This document shows, piece after piece, positions 54,557 to 63,367 of a stretch of 64,000 bases of DNA. This DNA comes from Betaproteobacteria bacterium UKL13-2 (GTDB lineage: Bacteria; Pseudomonadota; Gammaproteobacteria; Burkholderiales; Usitatibacteraceae). The notes below the pieces were generated by a model. The model made no database searches. It was not told the DNA's origin and saw only the letters and a program-made list of their open reading frames with translations. A program made the position numbers and the translations under genes. How positions within the stretch are numbered: position 1 is the stretch's first letter; every line of letters starts with the position of its first letter. The stretch covers positions 1,545,733-1,609,732 of the forward strand of contig CP012157.1 of the NCBI GenBank assembly GCA_001602455.1, written 5' to 3'.

Positions 54557-55660
54557 ATGACCCGTCCCCTCCGCGCCGACATCTCACTCTCCGCCATCGC
54601 GCACAACTATGCGCTGGCCAAGCGCACCGCGCCGAAATCAAAAGTCTTTGCCGTCGTCAAAGCCAACGCCTATGGACATGGCCTTACGCGGGTGGCGCGG
54701 GTGCTGAAAGATGCGGATGGCTTCGCCACACTTGAACTCGATTCCGCCATTCAGCTTCGCAAGCTCGGTATCGAGTCACCCATCCTGATGCTCGAAGGTT
54801 TTTTTGGTGAAAAAGAAATCAATGTCTTCGCCAACTACAATCTGACAACTTCCATCCGTGATCTTGAGGCGGCGAAACAACTGGCCGATGCTGATATTCA
54901 GGCACCGCTCGATGTCTTTCTGAAATTCAACACTGGCATGAACCGCTTGGGCCTCTCAGGTCCGATGTCTGGGTTCGCCGTTGAACTCGCAGCGAACCAC
55001 AAAAATTTTGGCAAGGTCACATTGATGACGCACTTTGCTACTGCCGATGGTGTGGAAGGTGTAGCTTGGCAGATGAAGCGCTTTGACGAGATCGTGAAAT
55101 CCGCAAAGCCCTCACTCGCCAAAAAAGGCTTCACGCAAAGCGTCGCAAACTCCGCCGCGCTGCTGCGGTTTCAGAAAACACACCTCGATTGGGTGCGGCC
55201 CGGCATCCTCCTCTACGGCTCCTCACCATTGGCTGATCGCACGGCAGAAGAGATTGGCTTGAAGCCCGTGATGACACTTCGCTCGGAAGTGATCGGTGTG
55301 CAAACGCTGGAGAAGGGCGACGTGGTCGGCTACGGCGCTACCTTTATGGCGCAAAAGAAGATGCGAGTCGGCATCGTCGCGTGCGGCTATGCCGACGGCT
55401 ACCCACGCCATGCGCCCGGCACAAACGAGCACGGTACCCCGGTGATTGTGAGTGGCAAGCGCACTCGTACCATTGGCCGTGTGTCGATGGATATGTTGGC
55501 CGTGGACTTGACCGACATTCCGCACGCCAAAGTCGGCGCGCCGGTATGTCTGTGGGGTGAAGGCCTGCCCGCAGATGAAGTCGCCACTGCCGCAGGCACA
55601 GTCGCATATGAACTCTTTTGCGGTATCGCGCCGAGGGTGCCGGTGGTGGAGGTCGAGTAA
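54557..55660 (+). CDS. alr: Alanine racemase
   Basis: A 367-residue PLP enzyme making D-alanine for peptidoglycan. The PLP lysine is Lys35 in FAVVKANAYGHGLTRVA. The substrate region is FLKFNTGMNRLGLSG, the second catalytic Tyr region is GIVACGYADGYPRHAPG, and VSMDMLAVDLTD and the C-terminal AYELFCGIAPRVPV complete the pattern. The order dnaB-alr-radA is a conserved neighbourhood, here with vapBC inserted before radA. Confidence 0.95.
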   Translation: MTRPLRADISLSAIAHNYALAKRTAPKSKVFAVVKANAYGHGLTRVARVLKDADGFATLELDSAIQLRKLGIESPILMLEGFFGEKEINVFANYNLTTSIRDLEAAKQLADADIQAPLDVFLKFNTGMNRLGLSGPMSGFAVELAANHKNFGKVTLMTHFATADGVEGVAWQMKRFDEIVKSAKPSLAKKGFTQSVANSAALLRFQKTHLDWVRPGILLYGSSPLADRTAEEIGLKPVMTLRSEVIGVQTLEKGDVVGYGATFMAQKKMRVGIVACGYADGYPRHAPGTNEHGTPVIVSGKRTRTIGRVSMDMLAVDLTDIPHAKVGAPVCLWGEGLPADEVATAAGTVAYELFCGIAPRVPVVEVE

Positions 55661-55685
55661 AAACAGCGCCGGTGAATAACGCAGT

Positions 55686-55736
55686 TTGCTTTTCACACAT
55701 TGCCATGTGTAGAATTTGACTGTATTCATAAACAGT
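55686..55736 (+). promoter_or_regulatory. vapBC promoter with two palindromic operators
   Basis: A -35-like TTGCTT (55686-55691) and -10-like TAGAAT (55710-55715) are 18 bases apart. ACACATTGCCATGTGT (55695-55710) is a perfect 6-bp inverted repeat within the spacer. A second, ACTGTATTCATAAACAGT (55719-55736), lies just past the -10 box. The layout fits autorepression by the VapBC complex. Confidence 0.6.
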
Positions 55737-55747
55737 ATGAGGTCCTC

Positions 55748-55945
55748 GTGGCAACCAATCTTGAGCTAGACCCAAAACTCGTCGATGAAGTGAAAGCTGC
55801 TGGCAACCACCGAACCAAGCGCGAAGCAGTGACCGCAGCTCTTGAGGAGTACCTGATCAAGCGCAAACAACGCGAGGTCATTAAGTTATTTGGCACGGTG
55901 GATTACGCGCCCGACTACGACTATAAAAAGTTGCGGCGCAAATGA
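55748..55945 (+). CDS. VapB-type antitoxin
   Basis: A 65-residue protein from GTG 55748 with GAGG upstream. ATNLELDPKLVDEVKAAGNH is followed by TKREAVTAALEEYLIKRKQR, the ribbon-helix-helix DNA-binding pattern of VapB/DUF2191-type antitoxins. The C-terminal tail VDYAPDYDYKKLRRK would wrap the toxin. It overlaps the toxin gene by 4 bases and probably represses its own promoter through the palindromes just upstream. Confidence 0.85.
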   Translation: MATNLELDPKLVDEVKAAGNHRTKREAVTAALEEYLIKRKQREVIKLFGTVDYAPDYDYKKLRRK

Positions 55946-56352
55946 AGGTACTGGTAGATACCTCGGTCTGGTCCGAAGCTTTACGTCGAAATCGCCCTTT
56001 ACGCGGCAACCATGCGCACGAATTGGCGCAACTGATTGAAGACGGCGACGCGGCAATGATTGGACCAATTCGCCAAGAGCTCTTGTCTGGGATTCCTGAT
56101 ATCAGTGAATTTTTGCGCGTTAAGCGATCAATTGCAGCCTTTCCAGACGAGCCACTAGACACGGAAGACTTCGAAAACGGAGCGAAGTGTTTTAACACCT
56201 GCCGTGCGCGTGGCATTCAAGGCGCGCATACCGATTTCCTGATTTGTGCGTTTGCGATGCGACACGGGATGCCGATTCTTAGCGTAGATAAAGATTTCAA
56301 AAGTTATGCAAGGGTGCTGCCGATCACCTTGCACGTGATTCGGCCACATTGA
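55942..56352 (+). CDS. VapC-type PIN-domain toxin
   Basis: A 136-residue PIN-domain ribonuclease. The acidic active-site residues are all there: Asp6 (VLVDTSVWSEAL), Glu46 (IRQELLSGI), Asp98 (GAHTDFLICAFA) and Asp116/Asp118 (ILSVDKDFKSYA). Toxins of this family cleave tRNA or rRNA. It is paired with and overlaps the antitoxin gene. The intact active site indicates a functional module. Confidence 0.9.
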   Translation: MKVLVDTSVWSEALRRNRPLRGNHAHELAQLIEDGDAAMIGPIRQELLSGIPDISEFLRVKRSIAAFPDEPLDTEDFENGAKCFNTCRARGIQGAHTDFLICAFAMRHGMPILSVDKDFKSYARVLPITLHVIRPH

Positions 56353-56362
56353 GGCAGAGCTA

Positions 56363-57727
56363 ATGGCCAAACCCAAAACCATCTACTCCTGCACCGAATG
56401 CGGCGGCCAGTCGCCAAAGTGGCAGGGGCAGTGCCCGCACTGCAATGCGTGGAACACACTCGTTGAATCGGTCGCCGAGACCGCGAGCAACAATCGCTTC
56501 GCCACACTCGCCGGCGTGAATGCCGAACGCGGCCAAGTGCTGCAACTGAGCAAAGTAAAAACCCAAGATATTCCACGTCAGCCCACCGGTATTGGTGAGT
56601 TTGACCGCGTGTTGGGTGGTGGTTTGGTGAGCGGTGGTGTGGTGCTCATCGGTGGTGACCCCGGCATCGGCAAATCCACCATGCTCTTGCAAGCGCTCTG
56701 CGCCATCTCAGCGTCATCGAGTGTCTTGTATGTGAGCGGTGAAGAAAGCCCGCAGCAAATCGCCATGCGCGCGAATCGTTTAACCCTCGATACGCACGAC
56801 GTCAAACTGCTCGCCGAAATTGAGCTCGAAAAAATCCTCGCCACCCTTGGCCATGAAAAACCGCAAGTCGCGGTGATCGATTCCATCCAGACGGTTTACT
56901 CCGCCGCACTCACCTCGGCACCCGGTTCGGTCGCACAGGTGCGTGAATGTGCGGCGCATCTCACACGGTTTGCAAAATCCACCGGCACCACCATTGTGTT
57001 GGTCGGCCACGTCACCAAAGAGGGCGCACTCGCTGGCCCACGCGTGTTGGAGCACATGGTCGATACCGTGTTGTATTTCGAGGGCGACACACACTCCAGT
57101 TTCCGTTTGATTCGTGCAGTCAAAAATCGCTTCGGTGCGGTGAACGAAATCGGCGTATTCGCCATGACGGAGAAGGGCCTGCGCGAAGTCACCAACCCAT
57201 CGGCGATGTTTCTCTCGACACACAGTTCAAATGTGCCGGGTAGCTGCGTGATGGTCACGCAAGAAGGCACACGACCATTGTTGGTTGAGATTCAAGCGTT
57301 GGTCGATGAAGCGCACATGAACCCCAAGCGGCTCTCGGTGGGCTTGGAGCAAAACCGACTCGCAATGTTATTGGCGGTGTTGCACCGCCATGCAGGCATC
57401 GCGTGTTTTGACCAAGACGTATTCATCAACGCCGTCGGCGGCGTGAAGATCGATGAACCCGGTGCCGACTTGGCGGTGTTGCTCGCCATCGTTTCAAGTC
57501 TCAGAAACAAACCGCTGCCGACCAAACACGTCGTGTTCGGTGAGGTCGGCCTCGCGGGTGAAGTGCGCCCCGTACAGCGCGGGCAGGAGCGATTAAAGGA
57601 AGCCGCCAAGCTCGGCTTCACCCACGCCATCATCCCGAAGGGCAATAAGCCGAAGCAGAAGATTGACGGGATGGAAATTATTGCGGTGGATCGGGTGGAG
57701 CAGGCGGTCGAGGCGATGCGTGGATAG
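56363..57727 (+). CDS. radA: DNA repair protein RadA (Sms)
   Basis: A 454-residue RecA-like helicase that speeds branch migration. The N-terminal zinc finger CTECGGQSPKWQGQCPHCNA has Cys10/13/24/27. Walker A is GGDPGIGKSTM. The RadA-specific KNRFG motif occurs in AVKNRFGAVNEIGVF. The C-terminal Lon-like domain has QDVFINAVGGVKIDEPGADL and FGEVGLAGEVRPV. It starts 10 bases after the toxin gene. Confidence 0.96.
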   Translation: MAKPKTIYSCTECGGQSPKWQGQCPHCNAWNTLVESVAETASNNRFATLAGVNAERGQVLQLSKVKTQDIPRQPTGIGEFDRVLGGGLVSGGVVLIGGDPGIGKSTMLLQALCAISASSSVLYVSGEESPQQIAMRANRLTLDTHDVKLLAEIELEKILATLGHEKPQVAVIDSIQTVYSAALTSAPGSVAQVRECAAHLTRFAKSTGTTIVLVGHVTKEGALAGPRVLEHMVDTVLYFEGDTHSSFRLIRAVKNRFGAVNEIGVFAMTEKGLREVTNPSAMFLSTHSSNVPGSCVMVTQEGTRPLLVEIQALVDEAHMNPKRLSVGLEQNRLAMLLAVLHRHAGIACFDQDVFINAVGGVKIDEPGADLAVLLAIVSSLRNKPLPTKHVVFGEVGLAGEVRPVQRGQERLKEAAKLGFTHAIIPKGNKPKQKIDGMEIIAVDRVEQAVEAMRG

Positions 57728-57841
57728 CGGCTCTTCTGCGCTAACTATTCGACGGGAATGGGTTCGTCACATTCTTCAGGTGAGCACTCATCGAGCATCA
57801 GCCAAAGATCTTTCGCAGAGCGTCTGCTCGTTTAGCCTTCG

Positions 57842-58582
57842 ATGAATCAGGAGGGGCGCCCAGAATTGCAAGAGGAAAAGGTTGGTTCCGAAGAGGTAGG
57901 GGACGCAGTCTCCGCTCTACGCTTCGCTTGGAGAAAGTACGGCTATAGTCAGGTGGTGCAGTTCTGCATTGGGCAAGCGCAGTTTGAGAATGCTCAGAAA
58001 GGGCACGAGTACCTTCAGACGCTCCCGTTTGTTAATCAGCGGTTGGCACAATGGGCACTTGCCGATCCTGATTGCCCTAGACGTGGGACTCACCAGCTGA
58101 CCGTCTCAACCTTCAGAACGTTGCACAAGCAGGCGTACGATTTCGTGCACGGACTCGCTCCACAATTCTTACTCGGTGAAATCGGGATACCCGCGCTGAG
58201 AGCAATTGCTTTTCAGCAATTCGAATTTCAAAACTCAAGCAAGTTTTCTGTTTTGAGACAGTACTACATATTTGGGCAATTGCCGGCTAACCATAAGCTG
58301 GTTCGAGATATGCTGTTTGCCGACGGGCTCACCTTTTCAGAGTTGATAGTCGCAAGTTACTTAATTGCGTCGTTTGTAACGTTGAATCTAGGGAAGCCGC
58401 TCAGCGCGCTTCAAATTCAGGAGATGTATCGTTGGTTTCCCGCCCAAAAGCTGCGCGCTGCTATCCGGTTATTCTCCGCTTCGACCGACGAATTGAGGTC
58501 TCATTTCCAAGCTGACCCACGAAAGAAAATTTCCGTGCTTTCCGCACTTCAACCTAGATTTTCCATTAGACCCAATTTCTAA
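57842..58582 (+). pseudogene. Unknown protein truncated by IS1380 copy 2
   Basis: 246 codons, of which the last nine come from the IS. I do not recognise the family. It is soluble and helical; the most conserved-looking parts are VGDAVSALRFAWRKYGYSQV, TVSTFRTLHKQAYDFVHGLA and ALQIQEMYRWFPAQKLRAAI. The composition is more AT-rich than radA, suggesting acquisition. The start may be ATG 57842 (in-frame stop just upstream) or TTG 57866, which has the much better ribosome site AGGAGGGG. The original C-terminal part is not recovered beyond the IS, so the length of the intact protein is unknown. Confidence 0.55.
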
Positions 58583-60069
58583 TGGAAGCCATTAGCGCAA
58601 GTCATTGATTGGAATGGTATTTAGGGTGTTGTTCCGCTAATCTACGCTATCGCGTTTTTAGTGCGGGGGTTTGGATGGAATTTGACCTGTGTTTTACCGA
58701 CAAAGAAATCACCGCCTGGGGCGGTATGGGCATCATGAAACGCATGCTTGACCACCTCGGATTTGAGCCCGTCCTTGCCGCTGCCGGTTTGCCGCAGCCT
58801 CGCAGTAATCGCGGTTATCGTCCTGAGCAGCTCATCACCCAGTTCATGCTCTCGGTCTGGTGTGGTGCCAATCGTTTTGAGCACGGAGAAATCGTCCGCC
58901 ATGACCCCGTCTTGAAACGACTATTCAGTTTCAAGCGCATGGCCAACTTCAAAGCGGTCATGCGGCTGTTCAACAAGTTTACGCAAGCCACGAATGAGTC
59001 GGTGATGGATGAACTCTACCGTTGGCTATTCGGCCAACTGTCGATCAATGGCGTCACGCTTGATCTGGATTCGACTGTGATGACCCGTTACGGCGCGCAA
59101 GAAGGTGCGGCACGTGGATACAACCCGGCCAAACGCGGCCGTGCCAGCCATCATCCCTTGATGGCCTTTGTGGCTGACACACGCATGATTGCCAACTGCT
59201 GGCTGCGCCCCGGCAATAGCAGTTCAGCCAACAATGTACAGGCGTTCCTGGCTAATACCCGACACCGTTTGGGCGACAAACAGGTGTCGCTATTGCGTGC
59301 CGACAGTGGCTTTAGCGACAGCGTTTTCATTGACTATCTCGATGAGCAACAGCTTCATCACATCATCGCGCTACGCCAGAATCAGCCTTTGCAGCGCGCA
59401 CTGGTCAATGCCGAAGGATGGTGGGTGCTGCAAGACGGGCATGGCAAACCAGTCGAGGGCATCGAACTGACTCGCTTTACCTATCAGGCCAGCACATGGC
59501 GTCAGCCACGTTGGGTGGTAGGCATACGCCAGCACATCGATCAACGAGCAGCGCCGAAGGGCAAGACCTTGAACTTGTTTGCTAATGATCCGGTGATCGG
59601 CAAGTGGCGCTTTTCTGCACTGGTGACCGATTTAGATTTGCCAGCGGAGGCGATCTGGCGGCTCTATCGGGGACGCGCCGATTGCGAGAACCGGATCAAG
59701 GATCTCAAGTATGATTTTGCGGCGGATAGTTTCAACATGAACAATTTCTGGGCGACGGAAGCCGCACTCAATACGGTCATGTTGTCCTACAACCTGATGA
59801 GCCTATTGCGTCAGGTTCTGCTTAAGACGAGTGCGGTGAAACATTCTTCGAATTCGGTGCAGCACACGCTGCAAACGCTACGTTACAAACTGTTCGCAAA
59901 AGCCGCATACATCACCACCGAAAGTCGACGGCCTATTCTGAACATGGCGTTGGCGATGCAACAGCGAACCTGGATGCAGGGGCTGTGGAATGCGTCAAAA
60001 ACCATTGATTTGCCCGCTACATTTACGCCAATTTATCCGCCTCCGTAAAATCCTAATGGAAAATCTCGG
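58553..60069 (+). mobile_element. IS1380-family insertion sequence, copy 2 (1,517 bp)
   Basis: Same ends and same sequence as the copy at 50062-51578, with no difference seen by eye, in the same orientation. It is flanked by a perfect 5-bp direct repeat TTCAA (58548-58552 and 60070-60074). That implies the orphan gene on the left and the IS5-type transposase tail on the right were adjacent before insertion. Confidence 0.93.
58675..60048 (+). CDS. IS1380-family transposase, copy 2
   Basis: 457 residues, identical to the copy at 50184-51557, with the same three acidic catalytic regions and intact reading frame. The identity of the two copies indicates very recent movement or gene conversion. 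Confidence 0.93.
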   Translation: MEFDLCFTDKEITAWGGMGIMKRMLDHLGFEPVLAAAGLPQPRSNRGYRPEQLITQFMLSVWCGANRFEHGEIVRHDPVLKRLFSFKRMANFKAVMRLFNKFTQATNESVMDELYRWLFGQLSINGVTLDLDSTVMTRYGAQEGAARGYNPAKRGRASHHPLMAFVADTRMIANCWLRPGNSSSANNVQAFLANTRHRLGDKQVSLLRADSGFSDSVFIDYLDEQQLHHIIALRQNQPLQRALVNAEGWWVLQDGHGKPVEGIELTRFTYQASTWRQPRWVVGIRQHIDQRAAPKGKTLNLFANDPVIGKWRFSALVTDLDLPAEAIWRLYRGRADCENRIKDLKYDFAADSFNMNNFWATEAALNTVMLSYNLMSLLRQVLLKTSAVKHSSNSVQHTLQTLRYKLFAKAAYITTESRRPILNMALAMQQRTWMQGLWNASKTIDLPATFTPIYPPP

Positions 60070-60178
60070 TTCAAACGGCGACAGTGTGCACGCGGTGCTG
60101 TGCGCTGCGGGCTTTAACATCCGCTGGCTGCTGCGCATGATCGTGAAAAAGGGCATCGGCCTTTTTTGCGCCTGCTGA
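60068..60178 (+). pseudogene. C-terminal fragment of an IS5-like transposase
   Basis: 37 codons: NGDSVHAVLCAAGFNIRWLL then RMIVKKGIGLF, resembling the C-terminal end of IS5-group DDE transposases (GDxxxAVLCxAGFNxRWLL). The rest of the gene is not present; the IS1380 copy abuts it. Confidence 0.65.
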
Positions 60179-60399
60179 AGGCCGCCGGTTTGGGGCGAAT
60201 TGGCCATCAATTGCGACAAATCTTTGTCTCAATTCCAACCAAATCCGATTCGATAAACTTGACCGCGGCTTGAAAATGAATCTTTCAGGGGCAGCCGATT
60301 GAGCGCCTCGCTCTACACATTGCTATAGATTTTGTCGGTCTCGCTGTTCGAGAAAGCTGATGTTTCAAGCGCCTTTCAGCTTGATCCTAAATCCGGCAG

Positions 60400-60771
60400 T
60401 TACCCTGCCGCTGTAAGTTGGGCTGACGGTAGCCAAGGTGGCAGTGGGCGCGTGATTTTGGCCACCACGTAGTCCAGAAATGTCTTCCATCGATCCGTAA
60501 AAGGCAACTGCTCCGCAACATCCCTGACATGACTTAAAGCCGCACGAATGTTGGCGATGAGCGCGAGCAACTTGTCCTTGGCAGCATGCATCGGCGTCAG
60601 ATACAGCGTTGTCTGTCCCGCATGTTTGACAGCGCGCCCCACACTGGCAAGCAATAACGCTCGGCTGGTGATGGCTTCCATGCGTGCACCCGGCTTGGCC
60701 GCCCGGCGTATCCACGACCATGGCCTCCAGTGCCTACGTTTGGACAGCAAGTTGACGCCTTTTTGCTTCAC
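60400..60771 (-). pseudogene. Probable C-terminal fragment of another transposase
   Basis: 124 codons with RAVKHAGQTTLYLTPMHAAK, LLALIANIRAALSHVRDVAE and DRWKTFLDYVVAKIT. This layout (basic segment, a strand with TLYL, then two helices) resembles the C-terminus of group 1 DDE transposases. No N-terminal catalytic part is found upstream. Its reality as a coding remnant is moderately supported only. Confidence 0.35.
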
Positions 60772-60915
60772 CCATTTGGTGACCCCAATAAATCCATTGA
60801 AATTGGCGTCTAGTCTAGCTTGCAGCCGGTTTACGCAACGTCAACTGCCGGAAATAGGTTGATAGAAACACTCTCGACAGCCCAGCGACGGCAACCAGTT
60901 GAATTAATTCACTTT

Positions 60916-61878
60916 TTAACTGGGCGCCAGTGTAAAGAAACCAAGATCAAAGAGTAGCTCACCTAAAACAAAATGCGCAATAGTTACACCGACAAGTGTC
61001 CTGTGCCTCAGGTAAAGAAAGCCGAAAAAGATTCCGGCGAAAATGGTAACGAGTATCGTTGTTCCCGATAAATGCATGTGCACGACTCCAAAAAGCATCG
61101 AAGTGGTTATCACAGCAATGGGCGCCTTGTACTTCCCTGTCAGCATTTTCTCCGTATTGGTCTGAACAAAACCCCTGCAAATGAATTCTTGCATGAAGGA
61201 ATTTATGAGGTAGAAAAAAAGCTGTAGCATAGTGGCAGAATAGACAAAAACCGCTTGACCCGAAAAACTATTTCCGGGAGTATTCACCAAATAGTATTTA
61301 AGACCAATCATCAATGCAGCCAATACTATTGTTATGAGCATACTCTCAATTAATGCACGTTTGCCGCCCCTAAATGTCAGACCCCAATAGCTTGGCGGAA
61401 ATCTGTATTTCCGTAAGTACATAAAAATGACGAATCCCGTGGCTCCCACAAACGTGTATGTTATGATCGTCTGAACGGTTTCGTTTATCCAGTCTGCCTT
61501 CAGAATTTGTGAAACCAGTATCGCATAGAAGCTGACCCCAATTACGGTAGTCGACAGCATGAAGCCACTCATCGACTGCAGTTTTGCGGCCTCTTCCAAT
61601 TGCATGTTTTTAGATTTTATCTCTTCGAATTTCTGTTCAAGCGAATGCTCACGCGCCTCAATTTTTACGCTCATCATGCCGATCGTTTCGGCAAGTTCTC
61701 GCATTTCCTCGGTTTCGGTTTTGCATGCGGCAATTTCGTAAATTTCTTTGGATGAATTGAAATCGCCATTAATTATCCTAACGGCAGCTTCTTTTATTTT
61801 ATTGATGGACGATGTACTCGTAGAGGGCCGAGTTTGCGGAGTTTCCGAACCATCCAATAAATCAAAATTGTTTTTCAT
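60916..61878 (-). CDS. CPBP-family membrane protein with N-terminal HAMP-like coiled coil
   Basis: A 320-residue protein, AT-rich. Residues 25-100 are hydrophilic and helical (INKIKEAAVRIINGDF, EEMRELAETIGMMSVKIEAR, FEEIKSKNMQLEEAAKL), resembling a HAMP/coiled-coil signalling segment. Several membrane helices follow, with the CPBP (Abi) protease region: MQEFICRGF (residues 229-237), FGVVHMH (263-269) and AHFVLGELL (301-309). The first motif is normally EExxxR; here Gln230 replaces the first Glu. In the third motif the usual Asn is Gly306. So it may be catalytically altered. CPBP proteins process prenylated proteins or give bacteriocin immunity. Confidence 0.82.
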   Translation of the reverse strand: MKNNFDLLDGSETPQTRPSTSTSSINKIKEAAVRIINGDFNSSKEIYEIAACKTETEEMRELAETIGMMSVKIEAREHSLEQKFEEIKSKNMQLEEAAKLQSMSGFMLSTTVIGVSFYAILVSQILKADWINETVQTIITYTFVGATGFVIFMYLRKYRFPPSYWGLTFRGGKRALIESMLITIVLAALMIGLKYYLVNTPGNSFSGQAVFVYSATMLQLFFYLINSFMQEFICRGFVQTNTEKMLTGKYKAPIAVITTSMLFGVVHMHLSGTTILVTIFAGIFFGFLYLRHRTLVGVTIAHFVLGELLFDLGFFTLAPS

Positions 61879-61942
61879 ACGATAGTTTGTCGTTTTGAAT
61901 GTTATTAAAAAAATAAAAAGTTCTTATCCCGAATCAGACTTG

Positions 61943-63126
61943 AGGGTGCTCTGAATAACTCCCCGCCGATTGGCGTAGCGAGTCGGTGGTTTTAAGATGA
62001 CGTGATTTCGCATGAATTCTTTCAAAGTCACGCAGTTTCTTGCGCCCATTGGGCTGCTTTTTCAGCCCCTTCAGGGCTTTTCCCCGGTTTGTGGGCACAC
62101 TCATCCCTGCGCCTCCATCAGTTTGCCGCGCACCATCCACAAGTTCGACAGCGCAAACAGCGTAACGAGTTGTGCGGTATTTTTCTTGAAGCCGCGAAAG
62201 CGTACTTTCACAATTCCGAACTGGCGCTTAATCACCCGAAACGGGTGCTCGACCTTGGCCCGGATACCAGCTTTGATCTTCTCGGCTTTGTCGATCAACG
62301 CATCTGCTGCGTTGTCGTTGTTCAAGGCCTTGCGTTTTCCCGGTCGCATGGCCACATGGCAAGTGACATCGGCTTTCGCATCTGGACGCTTTTGAATGCC
62401 GTGGTAGCCCGTATCGCCGAATGTAACGGTCTCTTGATCATGCAGCAAGCTGTTGCCCTCGGTCACGTCACTCACGATACCCGACGTGCCGCGAACCGTG
62501 AGCACTACGCCCGACTCGGCGGCAGCGCCGATATGCGCTTTCATGCCGAAGTACATCTGCTGGCCTTTCTTGTTCGAATGCATGTCGGGGTCGTGCTGGT
62601 GTTGCGTGTTCTTGGTCGATGAGGGCGCTGCAATCAAGGTGGCATCCACCACGGTGCCTAGCTTGAGCAGCAGTCCGTGTTCAATGAGGATGTCATTCGC
62701 TACACCCAAAACATGCTCTGCCAGTTTGTGCTTCTCCAGCCGGTGGCGAAAGCGCAGGATGGTGCTCTCATCAGGGAGGCGGCCGAACTCTTCAAGCTGA
62801 GCAAACTCCCGGTACACAGGCCTGTCAAAAAATGCCTCTTCCATGCCCGGATCGGACAGCGTGAACCACTGCTGCATGAAGTGGACGCGCAGCATGGTTT
62901 GCAAAGAAAACGGTGGCCGTCCTGTCTTTCCTCCTGGGTAATACGGTGCAATGAGTTCGACCAACACCGTCCACGGCACCACTTGCGCCATCTGCTCTAG
63001 GAATACTTGCTCGCGCGTCCTTTTGACGGTCAGATTGAGCTTCAGGCTGGCTTGTTTCATGAAGAGAATTTTCTCAGGGCTGGCTTACTGCAAGCCCACA
63101 AGAGCGAGGGTTATGCAGAGTGTCCT
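61943..63126 (-). mobile_element. IS5-family insertion sequence
   Basis: About 1.18 kb. The left end AGGGTGCTCTGAATAAC and the right end (minus strand) AGGACACTCTGCATAAC are inverted repeats with five mismatches in 17, enclosing one transposase gene. Exact termini and target duplication are uncertain (TG on each side at most). It separates the CPBP gene from a phage gene fragment. Confidence 0.75.
62101..63060 (-). CDS. IS5-family transposase
   Basis: A 319-residue intact DDE transposase. The N-terminus has PWTVLVELIAPYYPGGKTGR and RPPFSLQTMLRVHFMQQWFT. The catalytic acids are in GTVVDATLIAAPSS, VTFGDTGYHGIQKR and KVEHPFRVIKRQFGIVKVRF. The organisation is like IS1478/IS1031-type members of the family. 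Confidence 0.93.
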   Translation of the reverse strand: MKQASLKLNLTVKRTREQVFLEQMAQVVPWTVLVELIAPYYPGGKTGRPPFSLQTMLRVHFMQQWFTLSDPGMEEAFFDRPVYREFAQLEEFGRLPDESTILRFRHRLEKHKLAEHVLGVANDILIEHGLLLKLGTVVDATLIAAPSSTKNTQHQHDPDMHSNKKGQQMYFGMKAHIGAAAESGVVLTVRGTSGIVSDVTEGNSLLHDQETVTFGDTGYHGIQKRPDAKADVTCHVAMRPGKRKALNNDNAADALIDKAEKIKAGIRAKVEHPFRVIKRQFGIVKVRFRGFKKNTAQLVTLFALSNLWMVRGKLMEAQG

Positions 63127-63154
63127 TGGCGCGTGATTGCGCATCATGCGGTTC

Positions 63155-63367
63155 ATGAAGCGCATCCACATTTTTAAGCAAGGCAAACACACCGACCGCA
63201 GGGGTATCGCGGTCGACTTCACGGATTCCGTTCTCTCCGAGAGTGCCGCCAGCTACGATCCCGCCAAACACGAAGCGCCTATGGTGGTTGGCCACCCCAA
63301 AATGGATGCGCCCGCTTACGGCTGGATCAAGTTCGTCAATTTTAGTGACGGCAACCTGTTCGCTTGA
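63155..63367 (+). pseudogene. N-terminal fragment of a Mu-like phage I protein (head protease/scaffold)
   Basis: About 70 codons: IHIFKQGKHTDRRGIAVDFT, then SAASYDPAKHEAPMVVGHPK and DAPAYGWIKFVNFSDG. This pattern (ASYDPxxHEAPxVVGHPKxDxPAYGW) is typical of the N-terminus of Mu-like prophage I proteins, which are normally several hundred residues long. The frame stops at LFA and no further phage genes follow, so it is a prophage relic beside the IS5 copy. Confidence 0.7.

Noticed and set aside
50062-60069. Classical composite transposon bounded by the two IS1380 copies
   Set aside because: The interior is mostly core chromosome (dnaB, alr, radA) in its usual order, so it is not a mobile cargo; the arrangement is more likely two independent insertions.
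61934-62140. Minus-strand frame downstream of the IS5 transposase gene
   Set aside because: It spans the element end and overlaps the 3' end of the transposase frame; basic low-information translation, no supporting ribosome site.
62002-62622. A 206-codon plus-strand frame
   Set aside because: Antisense to the IS5-family transposase gene, which is intact on the minus strand.
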